Assembly: GCF_913777145.1 (NCBI RefSeq)
Contig: NZ_CAJYPS010000034.1
Span: 62,001-126,000, forward strand
Direction of reading: 5' to 3'
DNA from: an uncultured Roseateles sp.
GTDB lineage: Bacteria > Pseudomonadota > Gammaproteobacteria > Burkholderiales > Burkholderiaceae_C
Length of the DNA: 64,000 bases
The first letter of the stretch is position 1. Each line of letters begins with the position of its first letter. The notes beneath the pieces are model-generated. The model saw only the letters and a program-made list of their open reading frames with translations. It did not search any database and was not told where the DNA came from. Position numbers and translations under genes: made by a program. Of this stretch, positions 1 to 8,216 are shown in pieces.

Positions 1-69
1 CGGCGCGGCGGCGGCCAGCGTCAGGCCGGCGCCGTGCGTGAGCAGGGCGCGTCGGTTGATGGGTGCCAT
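1..69 (-). CDS. Start of a Tat-exported protein (partial)
   Basis: Only the first 23 codons are in the window, starting at the ATG at 69 and running off the left edge. The translation opens with MAPINRRALLTHGAGLTLAA, a twin-arginine-like n-region followed by a hydrophobic stretch, so the product is probably exported folded by the Tat system. It lies 52 bp after the TonB-dependent receptor stop on the same strand and is likely the next gene of the beta-glucosidase/LacI/receptor operon. Periplasmic glycosidases or oxidoreductases are common in that position, but nothing here identifies the enzyme. No good Shine-Dalgarno precedes the ATG. Confidence 0.6.
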   Translation of the reverse strand, partial: MAPINRRALLTHGAGLTLAAAAP

Positions 70-121
70 GATGAGGAGGGATTGTGGGAGCCGGCCACGG
101 CCGGCTCCCGGTCGGCCGAGA

Positions 122-3061
122 TCAGAACGAGTAGCTCACGCCCAGCTTGAACTGGCGCATCGGACCACGCACCCCGGTCTTGGTGTCGAAGTGGGCGTTG
201 TCACCGCCCAGCGCATTGGCCGGCGGCGTGGAAGGGCCACCGACCCAGTCGTCGTAATAGCCCCAGTTGGCGGTGTTGAACAGATTCAGCACATCCAGCC
301 GCACCTGCAGTTCGCCGCCGTACACCTTGATGTTCTTGGCCAGTGCCACGTCGAACTGCTTGAACGCGTTGGAGTCGCGCTTCACGTAGACGCATTGGCC
401 CTGGCTGGTGTCGCTGGGGAAGCCCAGGTGGCAGTCCGTCACCTGACGCGGCTGGCCGCTGCCCAGCGTGATCTTGCCCGACAGCTGCAGACCCCAGGGC
501 AAACGGTCGGTCAGGCCACCGATCACGAGGCGGTCGCGCTCGGCGTCCTTGCTGGGGTTGAAGCCGTGCGTGGACTTGCCATAGGTCCAGTCGAAGATGT
601 CATCGGTCCAGGCATTGCTGTTGGTCTTCGCATCGGTGTGCGTGTAGGCAATGGTCACGCTCCAGCCGCTGGCCGGCGTGTAGGGCTTCTCCAAAGACAG
701 GAACAGGCTGCTGGACTTGTTCTCGCCGACAAAGTCACCGAGCACCAGCGTGCCATAGCCGTTTGGGCCGCCCCACAGCGGGTCGATGGGGTTTTGCTTG
801 CCCCAACCGCCGTTGGGGTCCCGGTTGCCCCCGAACCAGATGAACTGGTTCTTGGCATGCACGTTGGACAGCGCAACGTCCATATTCCATTCACCCAGCG
901 CCTGGCGCAGGCCGATGCTCATCTGATCGGCAAAGGGCATCTTGAAATCATTCTTGATCAGCCAGATTTCGCCACCGGGCTGAGCGTTCTTCTGCAGCTC
1001 ATCCAGCGCGTTGTTGGCCATGCGGCGGTCGTAGCTGCGTCCCCAGCCGCCGTAGATCACGGTCGCCTTGTCACCCTTGACGTCGTAGGACGCACCCAGG
1101 CGGGGTGCGAACGCGCCCTTGAACGGTTTGCGCGAGCTGCCGTTGGAGATGAAATCCTCGATGTTGATGCCGCCCTTGGCCAGCGACTGCGCGTAGGTCT
1201 GGCCGGCAGGCGCGGTGATGCCGGCGATGGTGCGGCCATCCAGGCCGCGCAGCGCCGCCACGCGGTCGGCCGGGGTGACATAGCTGTTGTTCAGCATGTT
1301 GTCTTCATAGTCCCAGCGCGCGCCGAGGTTGAGCTCCAGCTGCTTGGTGAGCTTCCAGTCGTCCTGCAGGTACAGGCCGTACTGCTTATTGCTGAAGTTG
1401 GCCGATGCGCTGGGAATCGCCGCGGTGATCTCGCACTGGTCGCTCTTGAGCCCGTTGCTGCTCACATTGGTGCCGGTGCAGGTCAGGCCGTTGAAGTAGG
1501 GCTGGCCGGTCAGCGTGTTCAACACCGTGTTGATCGTGGGCACGCGGAAGGCCGTGCCACTGAGTTCGTACTTCATGGCCTTGACCTGCACGCCGCCCTT
1601 GATCACGTGACCCGCGATGCCGGTGTAGCTCAGGTCGTCCTTGAGATAGGTGCCGCGCTGTCGACGGTCCTGAGCGTTGGGCGAGCCGCCGGTGAAGAAG
1701 ATGTCCTGCACATTCGCCAGCGAGTTCGTCGGCGAATACTTGTAGCGCACCTGCGGGTCGCTGGAGTCCGACTGCGGATTCCAGCGCGAGCTCTCCCAGC
1801 CTATGCGGGCCTCGTTCAGCCAGCGATCACCCGTGTACTCGTGGGTCAGGTCCACGTGGTACTCGTTGTTGTTGTTGTTGATCGCTGTGCTGGGCGCGAA
1901 ACGGTCGCCGTCCACCGCGTAGCTGGTCTCCTTGCGCAGCGTGGTGGACAGATCCAGACGCTGGCGGCTGTCGATCTCGGCCGAGAGCTTGCCGAACAGC
2001 AGGTGCTCCTTGAACTGACCGTTGAACGAGCCCTGCTGACCGGCGATGGTCGGCACCTGGCCCGGACTGCCGGGGTACTTGTCCAGGTTCATCGCGGTCA
2101 GCTGGCGCGGCTTGTCCAGCGACTTGCCGTCATAGGCCACGAAGTAGTGCAGCGTGTCGGGCTTGATCGCACCGCCGATGCTGAAGCCGCCCTCGATCTG
2201 TTCGTTGGACGGTGCCGCGATGCCGTTGGCCTGGTCCTGCTTTTGGATGGGGCTCAGCGAGGTCCAGTTGCTGCCGGTGCGGTTGATGTAGACGTTGCCG
2301 TGCGTGTCGTTGCCACCCGACTTGGTCACTGCCGAAATCGCCACGCTGGAAACCTGGTCGTACTCGGCCTTGTAGTTCTGAGTCAGCACCCGGTATTCCG
2401 CGATGGCGGTCTGCGGGAAGGGGTTGCCCTGGCTGGTGTCCTGACCGGACACGCCGCCGCGAAGGATGTTGTTCTTGCGGCCGACACCGTCGATGAAAAC
2501 GTTTACAGAGTCAACGTTTTGAGCGCCACTGCGCAGCCGCGTGTTCCCGCTGGCATCGGTGTCAAAGCGCACGCCCGGTGCAAAGTCCGCTGCCGACAGG
2601 AAATTGCGGGTGGCCTGCGGAAGAGCCTCGATCATCCGGTTGGACACCGTGGTGCCGACCTGGGAGTCGATCACGCCCTGGCGCTGCGCACTCCCGGTGA
2701 CGACCACGGCGTCCAACTTGGTGCTGCCGCTGCTCAGGTCCAGCGTGGCACTCTCACCCACGGACAGCGTGACCAGCGTGCCGTTGGCTGCACCGCCCAC
2801 CCGTATCTCATAGCTGCCGGGGCTGAGGCCCAGCAGCACGTAGCTGCCATCGGCCAGCGTCCGGGTGCGGTAGGTATTGCCGTTGCTCTTGTTGACCGCG
2901 ATCACCTCGGTGCCGGCCGGCACCGAGGCGCCTGCCGCCGTGATGGTGCCGCGCACGGTGGCGTTGGAACTCTGGGCCGACGCGACGCCGGCCAGCGCGA
3001 AGCAGACCGCGGTGGCGATCGCTCCGCGGCGCCAGGTCTTGCTGAGGGATGAGTGGTTCAT
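122..3061 (-). CDS. TonB-dependent receptor, Oar-like
   Basis: 979-aa outer-membrane receptor. Residues 1-29 form a signal peptide with cleavage expected after ASA. Residues about 33-110 are a carboxypeptidase-regulatory-like beta-sandwich (TVRGTITAAG, ADGSYVLLGLSPGSYEIRV). A plug domain follows (about 125-245), then a long beta-barrel ending in an aromatic residue (QFKLGVSYSF). The extra N-terminal domain and the size place it with Oar/CarboxypepD_reg receptors rather than siderophore receptors. It starts 42 bp after the LacI regulator stop, in one leftward operon with a GH1 beta-glucosidase, so it probably imports a beta-linked oligosaccharide or glycoside. The substrate is inference. Confidence 0.88.
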   Translation of the reverse strand: MNHSSLSKTWRRGAIATAVCFALAGVASAQSSNATVRGTITAAGASVPAGTEVIAVNKSNGNTYRTRTLADGSYVLLGLSPGSYEIRVGGAANGTLVTLSVGESATLDLSSGSTKLDAVVVTGSAQRQGVIDSQVGTTVSNRMIEALPQATRNFLSAADFAPGVRFDTDASGNTRLRSGAQNVDSVNVFIDGVGRKNNILRGGVSGQDTSQGNPFPQTAIAEYRVLTQNYKAEYDQVSSVAISAVTKSGGNDTHGNVYINRTGSNWTSLSPIQKQDQANGIAAPSNEQIEGGFSIGGAIKPDTLHYFVAYDGKSLDKPRQLTAMNLDKYPGSPGQVPTIAGQQGSFNGQFKEHLLFGKLSAEIDSRQRLDLSTTLRKETSYAVDGDRFAPSTAINNNNNEYHVDLTHEYTGDRWLNEARIGWESSRWNPQSDSSDPQVRYKYSPTNSLANVQDIFFTGGSPNAQDRRQRGTYLKDDLSYTGIAGHVIKGGVQVKAMKYELSGTAFRVPTINTVLNTLTGQPYFNGLTCTGTNVSSNGLKSDQCEITAAIPSASANFSNKQYGLYLQDDWKLTKQLELNLGARWDYEDNMLNNSYVTPADRVAALRGLDGRTIAGITAPAGQTYAQSLAKGGINIEDFISNGSSRKPFKGAFAPRLGASYDVKGDKATVIYGGWGRSYDRRMANNALDELQKNAQPGGEIWLIKNDFKMPFADQMSIGLRQALGEWNMDVALSNVHAKNQFIWFGGNRDPNGGWGKQNPIDPLWGGPNGYGTLVLGDFVGENKSSSLFLSLEKPYTPASGWSVTIAYTHTDAKTNSNAWTDDIFDWTYGKSTHGFNPSKDAERDRLVIGGLTDRLPWGLQLSGKITLGSGQPRQVTDCHLGFPSDTSQGQCVYVKRDSNAFKQFDVALAKNIKVYGGELQVRLDVLNLFNTANWGYYDDWVGGPSTPPANALGGDNAHFDTKTGVRGPMRQFKLGVSYSF

Positions 3062-3103
3062 GGTGTCCTTGTCTCCTGTTGGTTTGCTGTGTTGAGGACG
3101 GGG

Positions 3104-4117
3104 TCAGAGCGGTGTGCCGCAAGAGCGGCGCACCACCAATTGCACGGACATGACGGTGGGACGAGCCTCGCTGACACGGCCCTCGCGGTCCAGGGTGTCG
3201 GCCAGCGCATCCAGCGCCTGGCTGCCCAGCGCCGCGATGGGCACGCGCACCGTGCTCAGCGCCGGGCTGATGTAGCGGGCGATGGGGATGTCGTCGAAGC
3301 CGGCCAGCGCCAGGTCATCGGGCACGCGCAGGCCCGCGGCCTGCAGCCGGCCCAGCAGGCCTATGGCCATGATGTCGTTGGCCGCGAACACCGCCTGGGG
3401 GCGCTGCGCGGGCGGCAGGGCCAGCAGCTCTTCAGCCGCACGCTCGCCCGAGCCCTCGCTGAAGTCGCCCGCCAGCAGCCAGGGCTGGGCGCCCGCCGGC
3501 AGACCGGAGCGGTAGCCGCGCTCGCGCTCACGCGCCTCGAAGTTGGCTGCCGGGCCGCCCAGAAAGGCGATGCGGCGGTGGCCCAGGCTGGCCAGGTGCT
3601 CGGTCATCGCGCGGGCGCCGCCGTAGTTGTCGACGCCAAAGGCCTGCTGGCCCGACCCGGCGACGCCCGAGTTCAGCAGCACGGCCGGCAGCGTGGCCGG
3701 CAGGTTGTAGGCCAGGAAGTCGGCGTCTGCATGCGGCGACATCACCAGCAACCCGTCGACGCGGCCGTTCATCGCGCGCAAGGCGGCGGCGGCCTCGTCG
3801 GCGTCACCGTGCGAGCTGGACAGCAGCAGGTGCAGGCCGCGCGCACGCGCCGCCTGGTCGATGCCGCGTATCAGCTCGGAGAAGAACTCGCCGTGCAGGT
3901 CGGGCAGCAGCGCGCCCACGGTATCGGTGCGGCGCGTGATGAGGCTGCGCGCCGCCCCCGACGGCGAGTAGCGCAGCTCGCGCGCCACCTCGACGATGCG
4001 CTGGCGCGTGTCGGGCAGCACATTGCCCGCGCCGTTCAGCGCGCGGGACACGGTGGCGACCGACACGCCGGCCACGCGGGCGACGTCCTTGATCGTGGCG
4101 GGCGTGGAGGCACTCAT
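3104..4117 (-). CDS. LacI-family transcriptional regulator
   Basis: 337-aa sugar-responsive repressor. The N-terminus is a canonical LacI helix-turn-helix with hinge (TIKDVARVAGVSVATVSRAL, residues about 7-26), followed by a periplasmic-binding-protein-like sensor domain (GALLPDLHGEFFSELIRG onward). It starts 4 bp after the beta-glucosidase stop and is co-transcribed with it and the receptor. The palindrome at 5496-5509 upstream of the operon is the form this family binds, so autoregulation and control of the whole operon are likely. The effector is probably glucose or a beta-glucoside, which is inference. Confidence 0.92.
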   Translation of the reverse strand: MSASTPATIKDVARVAGVSVATVSRALNGAGNVLPDTRQRIVEVARELRYSPSGAARSLITRRTDTVGALLPDLHGEFFSELIRGIDQAARARGLHLLLSSSHGDADEAAAALRAMNGRVDGLLVMSPHADADFLAYNLPATLPAVLLNSGVAGSGQQAFGVDNYGGARAMTEHLASLGHRRIAFLGGPAANFEARERERGYRSGLPAGAQPWLLAGDFSEGSGERAAEELLALPPAQRPQAVFAANDIMAIGLLGRLQAAGLRVPDDLALAGFDDIPIARYISPALSTVRVPIAALGSQALDALADTLDREGRVSEARPTVMSVQLVVRRSCGTPL

Positions 4118-4121
4118 GAGC

Positions 4122-5465
4122 TCAGTCCGGCAGGCCGTTGCGGGCGATCACGTCAGCATAGAAGCGTGCGCTGGTCTTGGGCGTGCGCTCCAGGGTCTGG
4201 AAATTCACATGCACCAGGCCGAAGCGCTTGGAAAAGCCCAGCGCCCATTCCAGGTTGTCGAACAGCGACCACGCGAAATAGCCGCGCATGTCGGCGCCCC
4301 GTGCCATCGCGTCCTGCACCGCCGCGATATGGGTGCGCAGGTAGTGCACGCGCAGCGGGTCGTCGACGCGGCCCTCGATGGCGGCGGGCGGGTCATAGAA
4401 GGCCGCGCCGTTCTCGGTCACGTACAGCGGCAGGCCGCCGTAGCGCTCGTGCATCCACACCAGCGTGTCGGCCAGGCTCTGCGGATGCAGCTCCCAGCCG
4501 GTCTCGGTGTAGATGCCGCCGGGCTGGCGCACCGGCACGGCCGGCAGCGGCCAGCCCTGCACGTCGTGGCGCACGACGGCGCGGGTGTAGTAATTCAGGC
4601 CCAGGAAGTCGATGGGCTGCTTCAGCGCCTCGACCTCGGCGGCCGGCCAGTCGGGCCAGGCCTCGCCGAACACCTCGCGCAACTCCTCCGGGTAGCGGCC
4701 CAGCAGCGCCGGGTCCAGGTATTGCCGGTTCATGTAGGCGTCGGCCAGCTGCGCCGCATGGCGGTCGGCGTCGGTCGCATTCGGCCCGACATGCTTGGGC
4801 TCGATGTTCACCACCAGGCCGATCTGGTGCTTGCCGGTCGCGCGGTAGGCCTGCACACCCTTGGCATGGGCCTGCATCAGCCGGTGCGCGACGATGGCGG
4901 CTTCATAGGCACTCTTGTGGCCCGGCGCCAGCGCGCCGTGCATATAGCCCTGATCGGCGATGACCCAGGGCTCATTCAGCGTGACCCACAGCTTGACCCG
5001 ATCGTCCAGTGCGCGGAAGGCCACCTGGGCGTAGTCGGCAAACCAGTCCGGCATGTCGGGATTGAGCCAGCCGCCGCGGTCGTCCAGCGCGGCCGGCAGG
5101 TCCCAGTGGTGCAGCGTGGCCATGGGCTGTATGCCGGCGGCCAGCAACTCGTCGACCAGGCGCTCGTAGAAGCCCAGACCCGCCGGGTTCACGCGGCCCC
5201 GTCCCTCGGGCAAGACCCGGTTCCACGCGATGCTGAAGCGGTAGGCGGTCAGGCCCAGGTCACGCATCAGCGCGACATCCTCCTTCATGCGGCGGTAGTG
5301 GTCGCAAGCGACGTCGCCGGTGTCGCCATTCGCCACGCGGCCCGGCGTGTGGGCGAAGCGATGCCAGTTGCTCACCCCGGCCCCGTCGGCCAGCGGCGAG
5401 CCCTCGATCTGGTAAGCGGAAGTGGCGCAGCCCCACAGGAAGCGGGGCGGAAACGGTTGTCTCAT
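4122..5465 (-). CDS. GH1 beta-glucosidase
   Basis: 447 aa, the usual length for bacterial glycoside hydrolase family 1. It opens with the family signature FLWGCATSAYQIEG. The acid/base glutamate is Glu165 in TLNEPW and the nucleophile is Glu351 in YVTENGAAF. HHWDLP and NYYT motifs line the -1 site. There is no signal peptide, so it is cytoplasmic and hydrolyses imported beta-glucosides to glucose. It is the first gene of the leftward operon with the LacI regulator and the TonB-dependent receptor; the operator palindrome lies 31 bp before its ATG. The precise glycoside cannot be read from sequence. Confidence 0.93.
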   Translation of the reverse strand: MRQPFPPRFLWGCATSAYQIEGSPLADGAGVSNWHRFAHTPGRVANGDTGDVACDHYRRMKEDVALMRDLGLTAYRFSIAWNRVLPEGRGRVNPAGLGFYERLVDELLAAGIQPMATLHHWDLPAALDDRGGWLNPDMPDWFADYAQVAFRALDDRVKLWVTLNEPWVIADQGYMHGALAPGHKSAYEAAIVAHRLMQAHAKGVQAYRATGKHQIGLVVNIEPKHVGPNATDADRHAAQLADAYMNRQYLDPALLGRYPEELREVFGEAWPDWPAAEVEALKQPIDFLGLNYYTRAVVRHDVQGWPLPAVPVRQPGGIYTETGWELHPQSLADTLVWMHERYGGLPLYVTENGAAFYDPPAAIEGRVDDPLRVHYLRTHIAAVQDAMARGADMRGYFAWSLFDNLEWALGFSKRFGLVHVNFQTLERTPKTSARFYADVIARNGLPD

Positions 5466-5495
5466 CCGTCGGTCCGGGCTGTAGGTCCGGTGTTG

Positions 5496-5509
5496 TGTAA
5501 ACGTTTACA
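5496..5509. promoter_or_regulatory. LacI-type operator palindrome
   Basis: TGTAAACGTTTACA is a perfect 14-bp palindrome with the central CG that marks LacI/GalR-family operators. It lies 31 bp upstream of the beta-glucosidase ATG, where it would overlap the promoter or the start of transcription. The operon's own LacI-family product is the obvious ligand. Binding is inferred. Confidence 0.8.
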
Positions 5510-5599
5510 TGCATTCTTGCCCAAGATTCACAAAACCGTCAACCGCGTCAAACCCCAGCTGCACTGGCCCGTGGCGAGTTCGCCACCGCAGCAAAGCAA

Positions 5600-5645
5600 G
5601 ACGCCGCCCGGTGGGCGGCGTCAGACCCCATCACCAAATGGGGTC
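5600..5645 (-). terminator. Hairpins after the glycerophosphodiesterase gene
   Basis: Two perfect inverted repeats follow the stop codon at 5662. The first has 8-bp arms at 5624-5631 and 5638-5645. The second has 10-bp arms at 5600-5609 and 5613-5622 with a 3-nt loop, followed on the minus strand by a T-rich stretch (TTGCTTTGCT). The second fits an intrinsic terminator, although its T-tract is interrupted. Confidence 0.55.
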
Positions 5646-5661
5646 AGGTTTTGCGTGCGGC

Positions 5662-6672
5662 TCAGGCCTGCGCGCTGCGCCGGCGCATCAGCGCGCCCAT
5701 GGCCACCAGGCCCAGGGCCATCAGCCCGTAGGAGCTGGGCTCGGGCACGGAGGCGATGTACTGGGCCCGTGCGTCCAGTGCGATGTCGGCGTAGTTGGAG
5801 AACACGCCGTCCATGCCCCAGCCGAAGAACTTCAGGTACTCGGGCACCGCCGTGGCCGGGTTGTTCTTGCTGAAGGTGTAGCCATGCACCATCAGGCCAG
5901 CCGCGTGGGCCGCGCTGATGAAGCTCTCGCTCATGCCCGCGCCGGTGATGCTGGGGCCCACGCCGTCGGCGAAGCTGGCGATGTTGGCCAGGCCATAGTT
6001 CAGCAGCGCGGTGGACGAGGAGCTCAGCACGATGAGCTTGAAGTCCACGCCCATCTGCGCCTGCTTGTCGTGCAGGCTGCGAATGGTGTCGGCGCTGAAG
6101 GACTGGATGAAGACCTTCTCGTGGCCGTCGTAGCCGTTGGCCACCAGGGTCTGCAGGATCAGGTCTTCCATGCGCGGGTCGGCCTGTTTGGCCTCGGGAT
6201 AGATGCCCACCTCGCGGCCGCTGATCAGGCTCTGCTGCTTGGCCAGGCTGATGACCTCCTGGAAGGTCGGCACCCGGAACGGGTCGGCCGCGCTGGGCGT
6301 GAAGCCCGGGTAGCTGGTGGACGCCGTGCCCACCGGCTTGACCGTCAGCGTCTTGATCTCGGCCAGCGTGAAGTCGGACACCGCATAGCCGCCGTTGCGC
6401 GCGGCGAACAGGTCGGCCACGTTGGTCGTGCGGTTCAGCGTGGTGTCGTGCATCGCGACCAGCACGCCGTCCTTGGTCAGCTGCAGATCGGGCTCGATGT
6501 AGTCGGCCCCCAGCTTCACGGCCAGCTCGTAGCCGGCCAGCGTGTGCTCGGGCAGGTAGCCGCTGGCACCGCGGTGCGCGATCACCAGCGGGGCGGCGCC
6601 GTCCAGCGTGGCATGGGCGGGCAGCGCGGCGGCAAAGGCCAGCGCCAGCGTGATGGAAAGACGGTTTTTCAT
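5662..6672 (-). CDS. Glycerophosphodiester phosphodiesterase with PEP-CTERM anchor
   Basis: 336 aa. The ATG at 6672 is chosen because GAGGAG lies 7 nt upstream and a signal peptide follows (MKNRLSITLALAFAAALPAHA); an upstream extension to 6801 has no such support. The mature part has the GDPD catalytic start (VIAHRGASGYLPEHT), the metal ligands of YIEPDLQLTKDG and MHDTTLNRTT. The C-terminus is a sorting signal: VPEPSS, a hydrophobic helix and MRRRSAQA, recognised by exosortase/EpsH systems. The enzyme would hydrolyse glycerophosphodiesters to glycerol-3-phosphate at the cell surface. No exosortase gene is in the window, so one should exist elsewhere in the genome. Confidence 0.9.
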   Translation of the reverse strand: MKNRLSITLALAFAAALPAHATLDGAAPLVIAHRGASGYLPEHTLAGYELAVKLGADYIEPDLQLTKDGVLVAMHDTTLNRTTNVADLFAARNGGYAVSDFTLAEIKTLTVKPVGTASTSYPGFTPSAADPFRVPTFQEVISLAKQQSLISGREVGIYPEAKQADPRMEDLILQTLVANGYDGHEKVFIQSFSADTIRSLHDKQAQMGVDFKLIVLSSSSTALLNYGLANIASFADGVGPSITGAGMSESFISAAHAAGLMVHGYTFSKNNPATAVPEYLKFFGWGMDGVFSNYADIALDARAQYIASVPEPSSYGLMALGLVAMGALMRRRSAQA

Positions 6673-6815
6673 GGGCACTCCTCGATTGCTTGTAGGCCGG
6701 GTCTGGCCCGGCCGGCGCAATGTAGGAAGGCCCGATGTCGAGGCGGTGACGGCTTGCGGACTAGGGGGGACGGTCGACGCTGACATGCGGCCGACACACA
6801 AGGCCCCATTGGTGC

Positions 6816-7094
6816 CAGGTCTTGCCTTCGGTCCTGCTCAGTCCCCTGGCAGGGCGCACGGGCCCTGCGAGACAGGGCCCGTTCCTCCTGAGGCGTCGCG
6901 CAGTCCGCAGGGACTGCGCTCGGTCCTCATGCCTGAGCGCCTGCAGGCGCTCAGGCCTTCGCCAGGCGTCAGGCAAGACGCAGGTCTTGCCCTCGGTCCT
7001 GCTCAGTCCCCTGGCAGGGCGCACGGGCCCTGCGAGACAGGGCCCGTTCCTCCTGAGGCGTCGCGCAGTCCGCAGGGACTGCGCTCGGTCCTCA
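6816..7094 (-). repeat. 114-bp direct repeat pair carrying structured hairpin modules
   Basis: Positions 6816-6929 and 6981-7094 are near-identical direct repeats 165 bp apart; the one difference I see is 6827 T versus 6992 C. On the minus strand each holds AGGACCGAG, an 8-bp stem with CTGC loop, CGACGCCT, and a 10-bp hairpin (6858-6867 with 6873-6882). The spacer holds a third module with a different stem (6972-6979 with 6984-6991) and a 24-bp palindrome at 6932-6955. The right copy includes the stop codon of the Bug receptor gene. I see no gene in the rest of 6673-7091. Confidence 0.85.
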
Positions 7095-8063
7095 GTCGGC
7101 GTACTGGCCGGCGGCCTTGATGACGGGGCTGAGCTTGTTGATCTCGGCCTCGACGAACTTCTTGTGCTCGACCGGGGCCAGACGGGCGTCCGCGATGATG
7201 ACCGCGCCCAGCGCCTCCTGGCGCTTGTGGAACTCGGGGTCCTTCAGCGCGGTGCGCAGCGCGCCGTTGATCTTGTCGACCACCGCCTTGGGCGTGCCCT
7301 TGGGCGCATACAGGCCATGCCAGACCGACATGTTGAAGCCCTTCACGCCGGCCTCGTCCAGCGTCGGCAGTTTGGCCAGCGCGGGCGCGCTCAGGCGCTT
7401 GGACGTGGTCACCGCATAGGCCTTCACCTTGCCGGACTCGATCTGACCGGTGGTGTTGGTGGTCTGGTCGCACATGATGTCGACCTGACCGCCCAGGAGG
7501 TCGTTCATCGCCGGGGCCGTGCCCTTGTAGGGCACGGTGATCATGTCCAGCTTGATGCTGGACTGATACAGCAGGCCGCACAGGTGCGAGGCCGAGCCCA
7601 CACCGGCATGGGCCAGGTTGATCTTGCCCTTGTTGGCCTCCAGCCACTTGCCCAGTTCCGCGTAGCTGCCGGCGGGCAGCGTGGTGCGGCCTATCAGCGT
7701 CATCGGGACCTCGTTCACCATGCCCAGGTACTCGAAGTCCTCCAGCGTCTTGTAGGGCAGGTTGCGGTACAGCGAGGGCGCGCTGGCGATGCCGATATGG
7801 TGCAGCAGCACCGTGTAGCCATCGGGTGCGGCCTTGGCCACGCGCGCCGCGCCCAAGGTACCGCCGGCACCGCCCACGTTTTCGATCACCACGGTGCCGC
7901 CCAGGGGCTTGCGTATCGCCTCGGCGAGGTCACGGGCGACCTTGTCGGTGGGCCCGCCGGCCGCGAAGGGCACGATCAGCGTGATCGGCTTGTCGGGGTA
8001 GTCGGCCGCCGCGTTCAGGGCGGTCAGTGCCAGCGGCAGGGCCAGCAGCAAAGGGGTGCGCAT
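7092..8063 (-). CDS. Bug-family tripartite tricarboxylate transporter receptor (TctC-like)
   Basis: 323-aa periplasmic solute receptor of the Bordetella-uptake-gene family. The ATG at 8063 is supported by GAGGAG 8 nt upstream and a signal peptide ending near residue 20 (LTALNAAA). Family hallmarks follow: YPDKPITLIVPFAAGGPTD, then VENVGGAGGTLGAARVAK-like ligand-binding loops, and QVDIMCDQTTNT in the second lobe. Bug receptors bind carboxylates and related small acids. No TctA/TctB membrane genes are adjacent, as is usual for Bug genes in Burkholderiales, so it is an orphan receptor. The stop codon lies inside the hairpin repeat. Confidence 0.9.
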   Translation of the reverse strand: MRTPLLLALPLALTALNAAADYPDKPITLIVPFAAGGPTDKVARDLAEAIRKPLGGTVVIENVGGAGGTLGAARVAKAAPDGYTVLLHHIGIASAPSLYRNLPYKTLEDFEYLGMVNEVPMTLIGRTTLPAGSYAELGKWLEANKGKINLAHAGVGSASHLCGLLYQSSIKLDMITVPYKGTAPAMNDLLGGQVDIMCDQTTNTTGQIESGKVKAYAVTTSKRLSAPALAKLPTLDEAGVKGFNMSVWHGLYAPKGTPKAVVDKINGALRTALKDPEFHKRQEALGAVIIADARLAPVEHKKFVEAEINKLSPVIKAAGQYAD

Positions 8064-8216
8064 GGGGAGTCTCCTCGTTGAAAGCCTTGTTGTGATTCGC
8101 CAGCCCATCCTAGGCAAAGGGACGGGGGCTGGCGCGCGTGTAAACACCGAGAGGACGACACGCCCCTGAAGCAGGGCTCGCGCGTCGGCAGGCCCGGCCC
8201 ACACAATCCAGGCGCC

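Noticed and set aside
2496-2507. AAAACGTTTACA, similar to the operon operator, inside the receptor gene
   Set aside because: It encodes conserved plug residues (VNVF) and is only half symmetrical; an intragenic operator is possible but not supported.
38-4963. Very long open frames on the + strand opposite the receptor, regulator and glucosidase genes
   Set aside because: They mirror real genes with family motifs on the other strand, lack any domain, and are expected in GC-rich DNA where antisense stops are rare.
6816-7094. CRISPR array
   Set aside because: There are only two long copies with a single spacer and each copy is full of palindromes; no cas genes are present.
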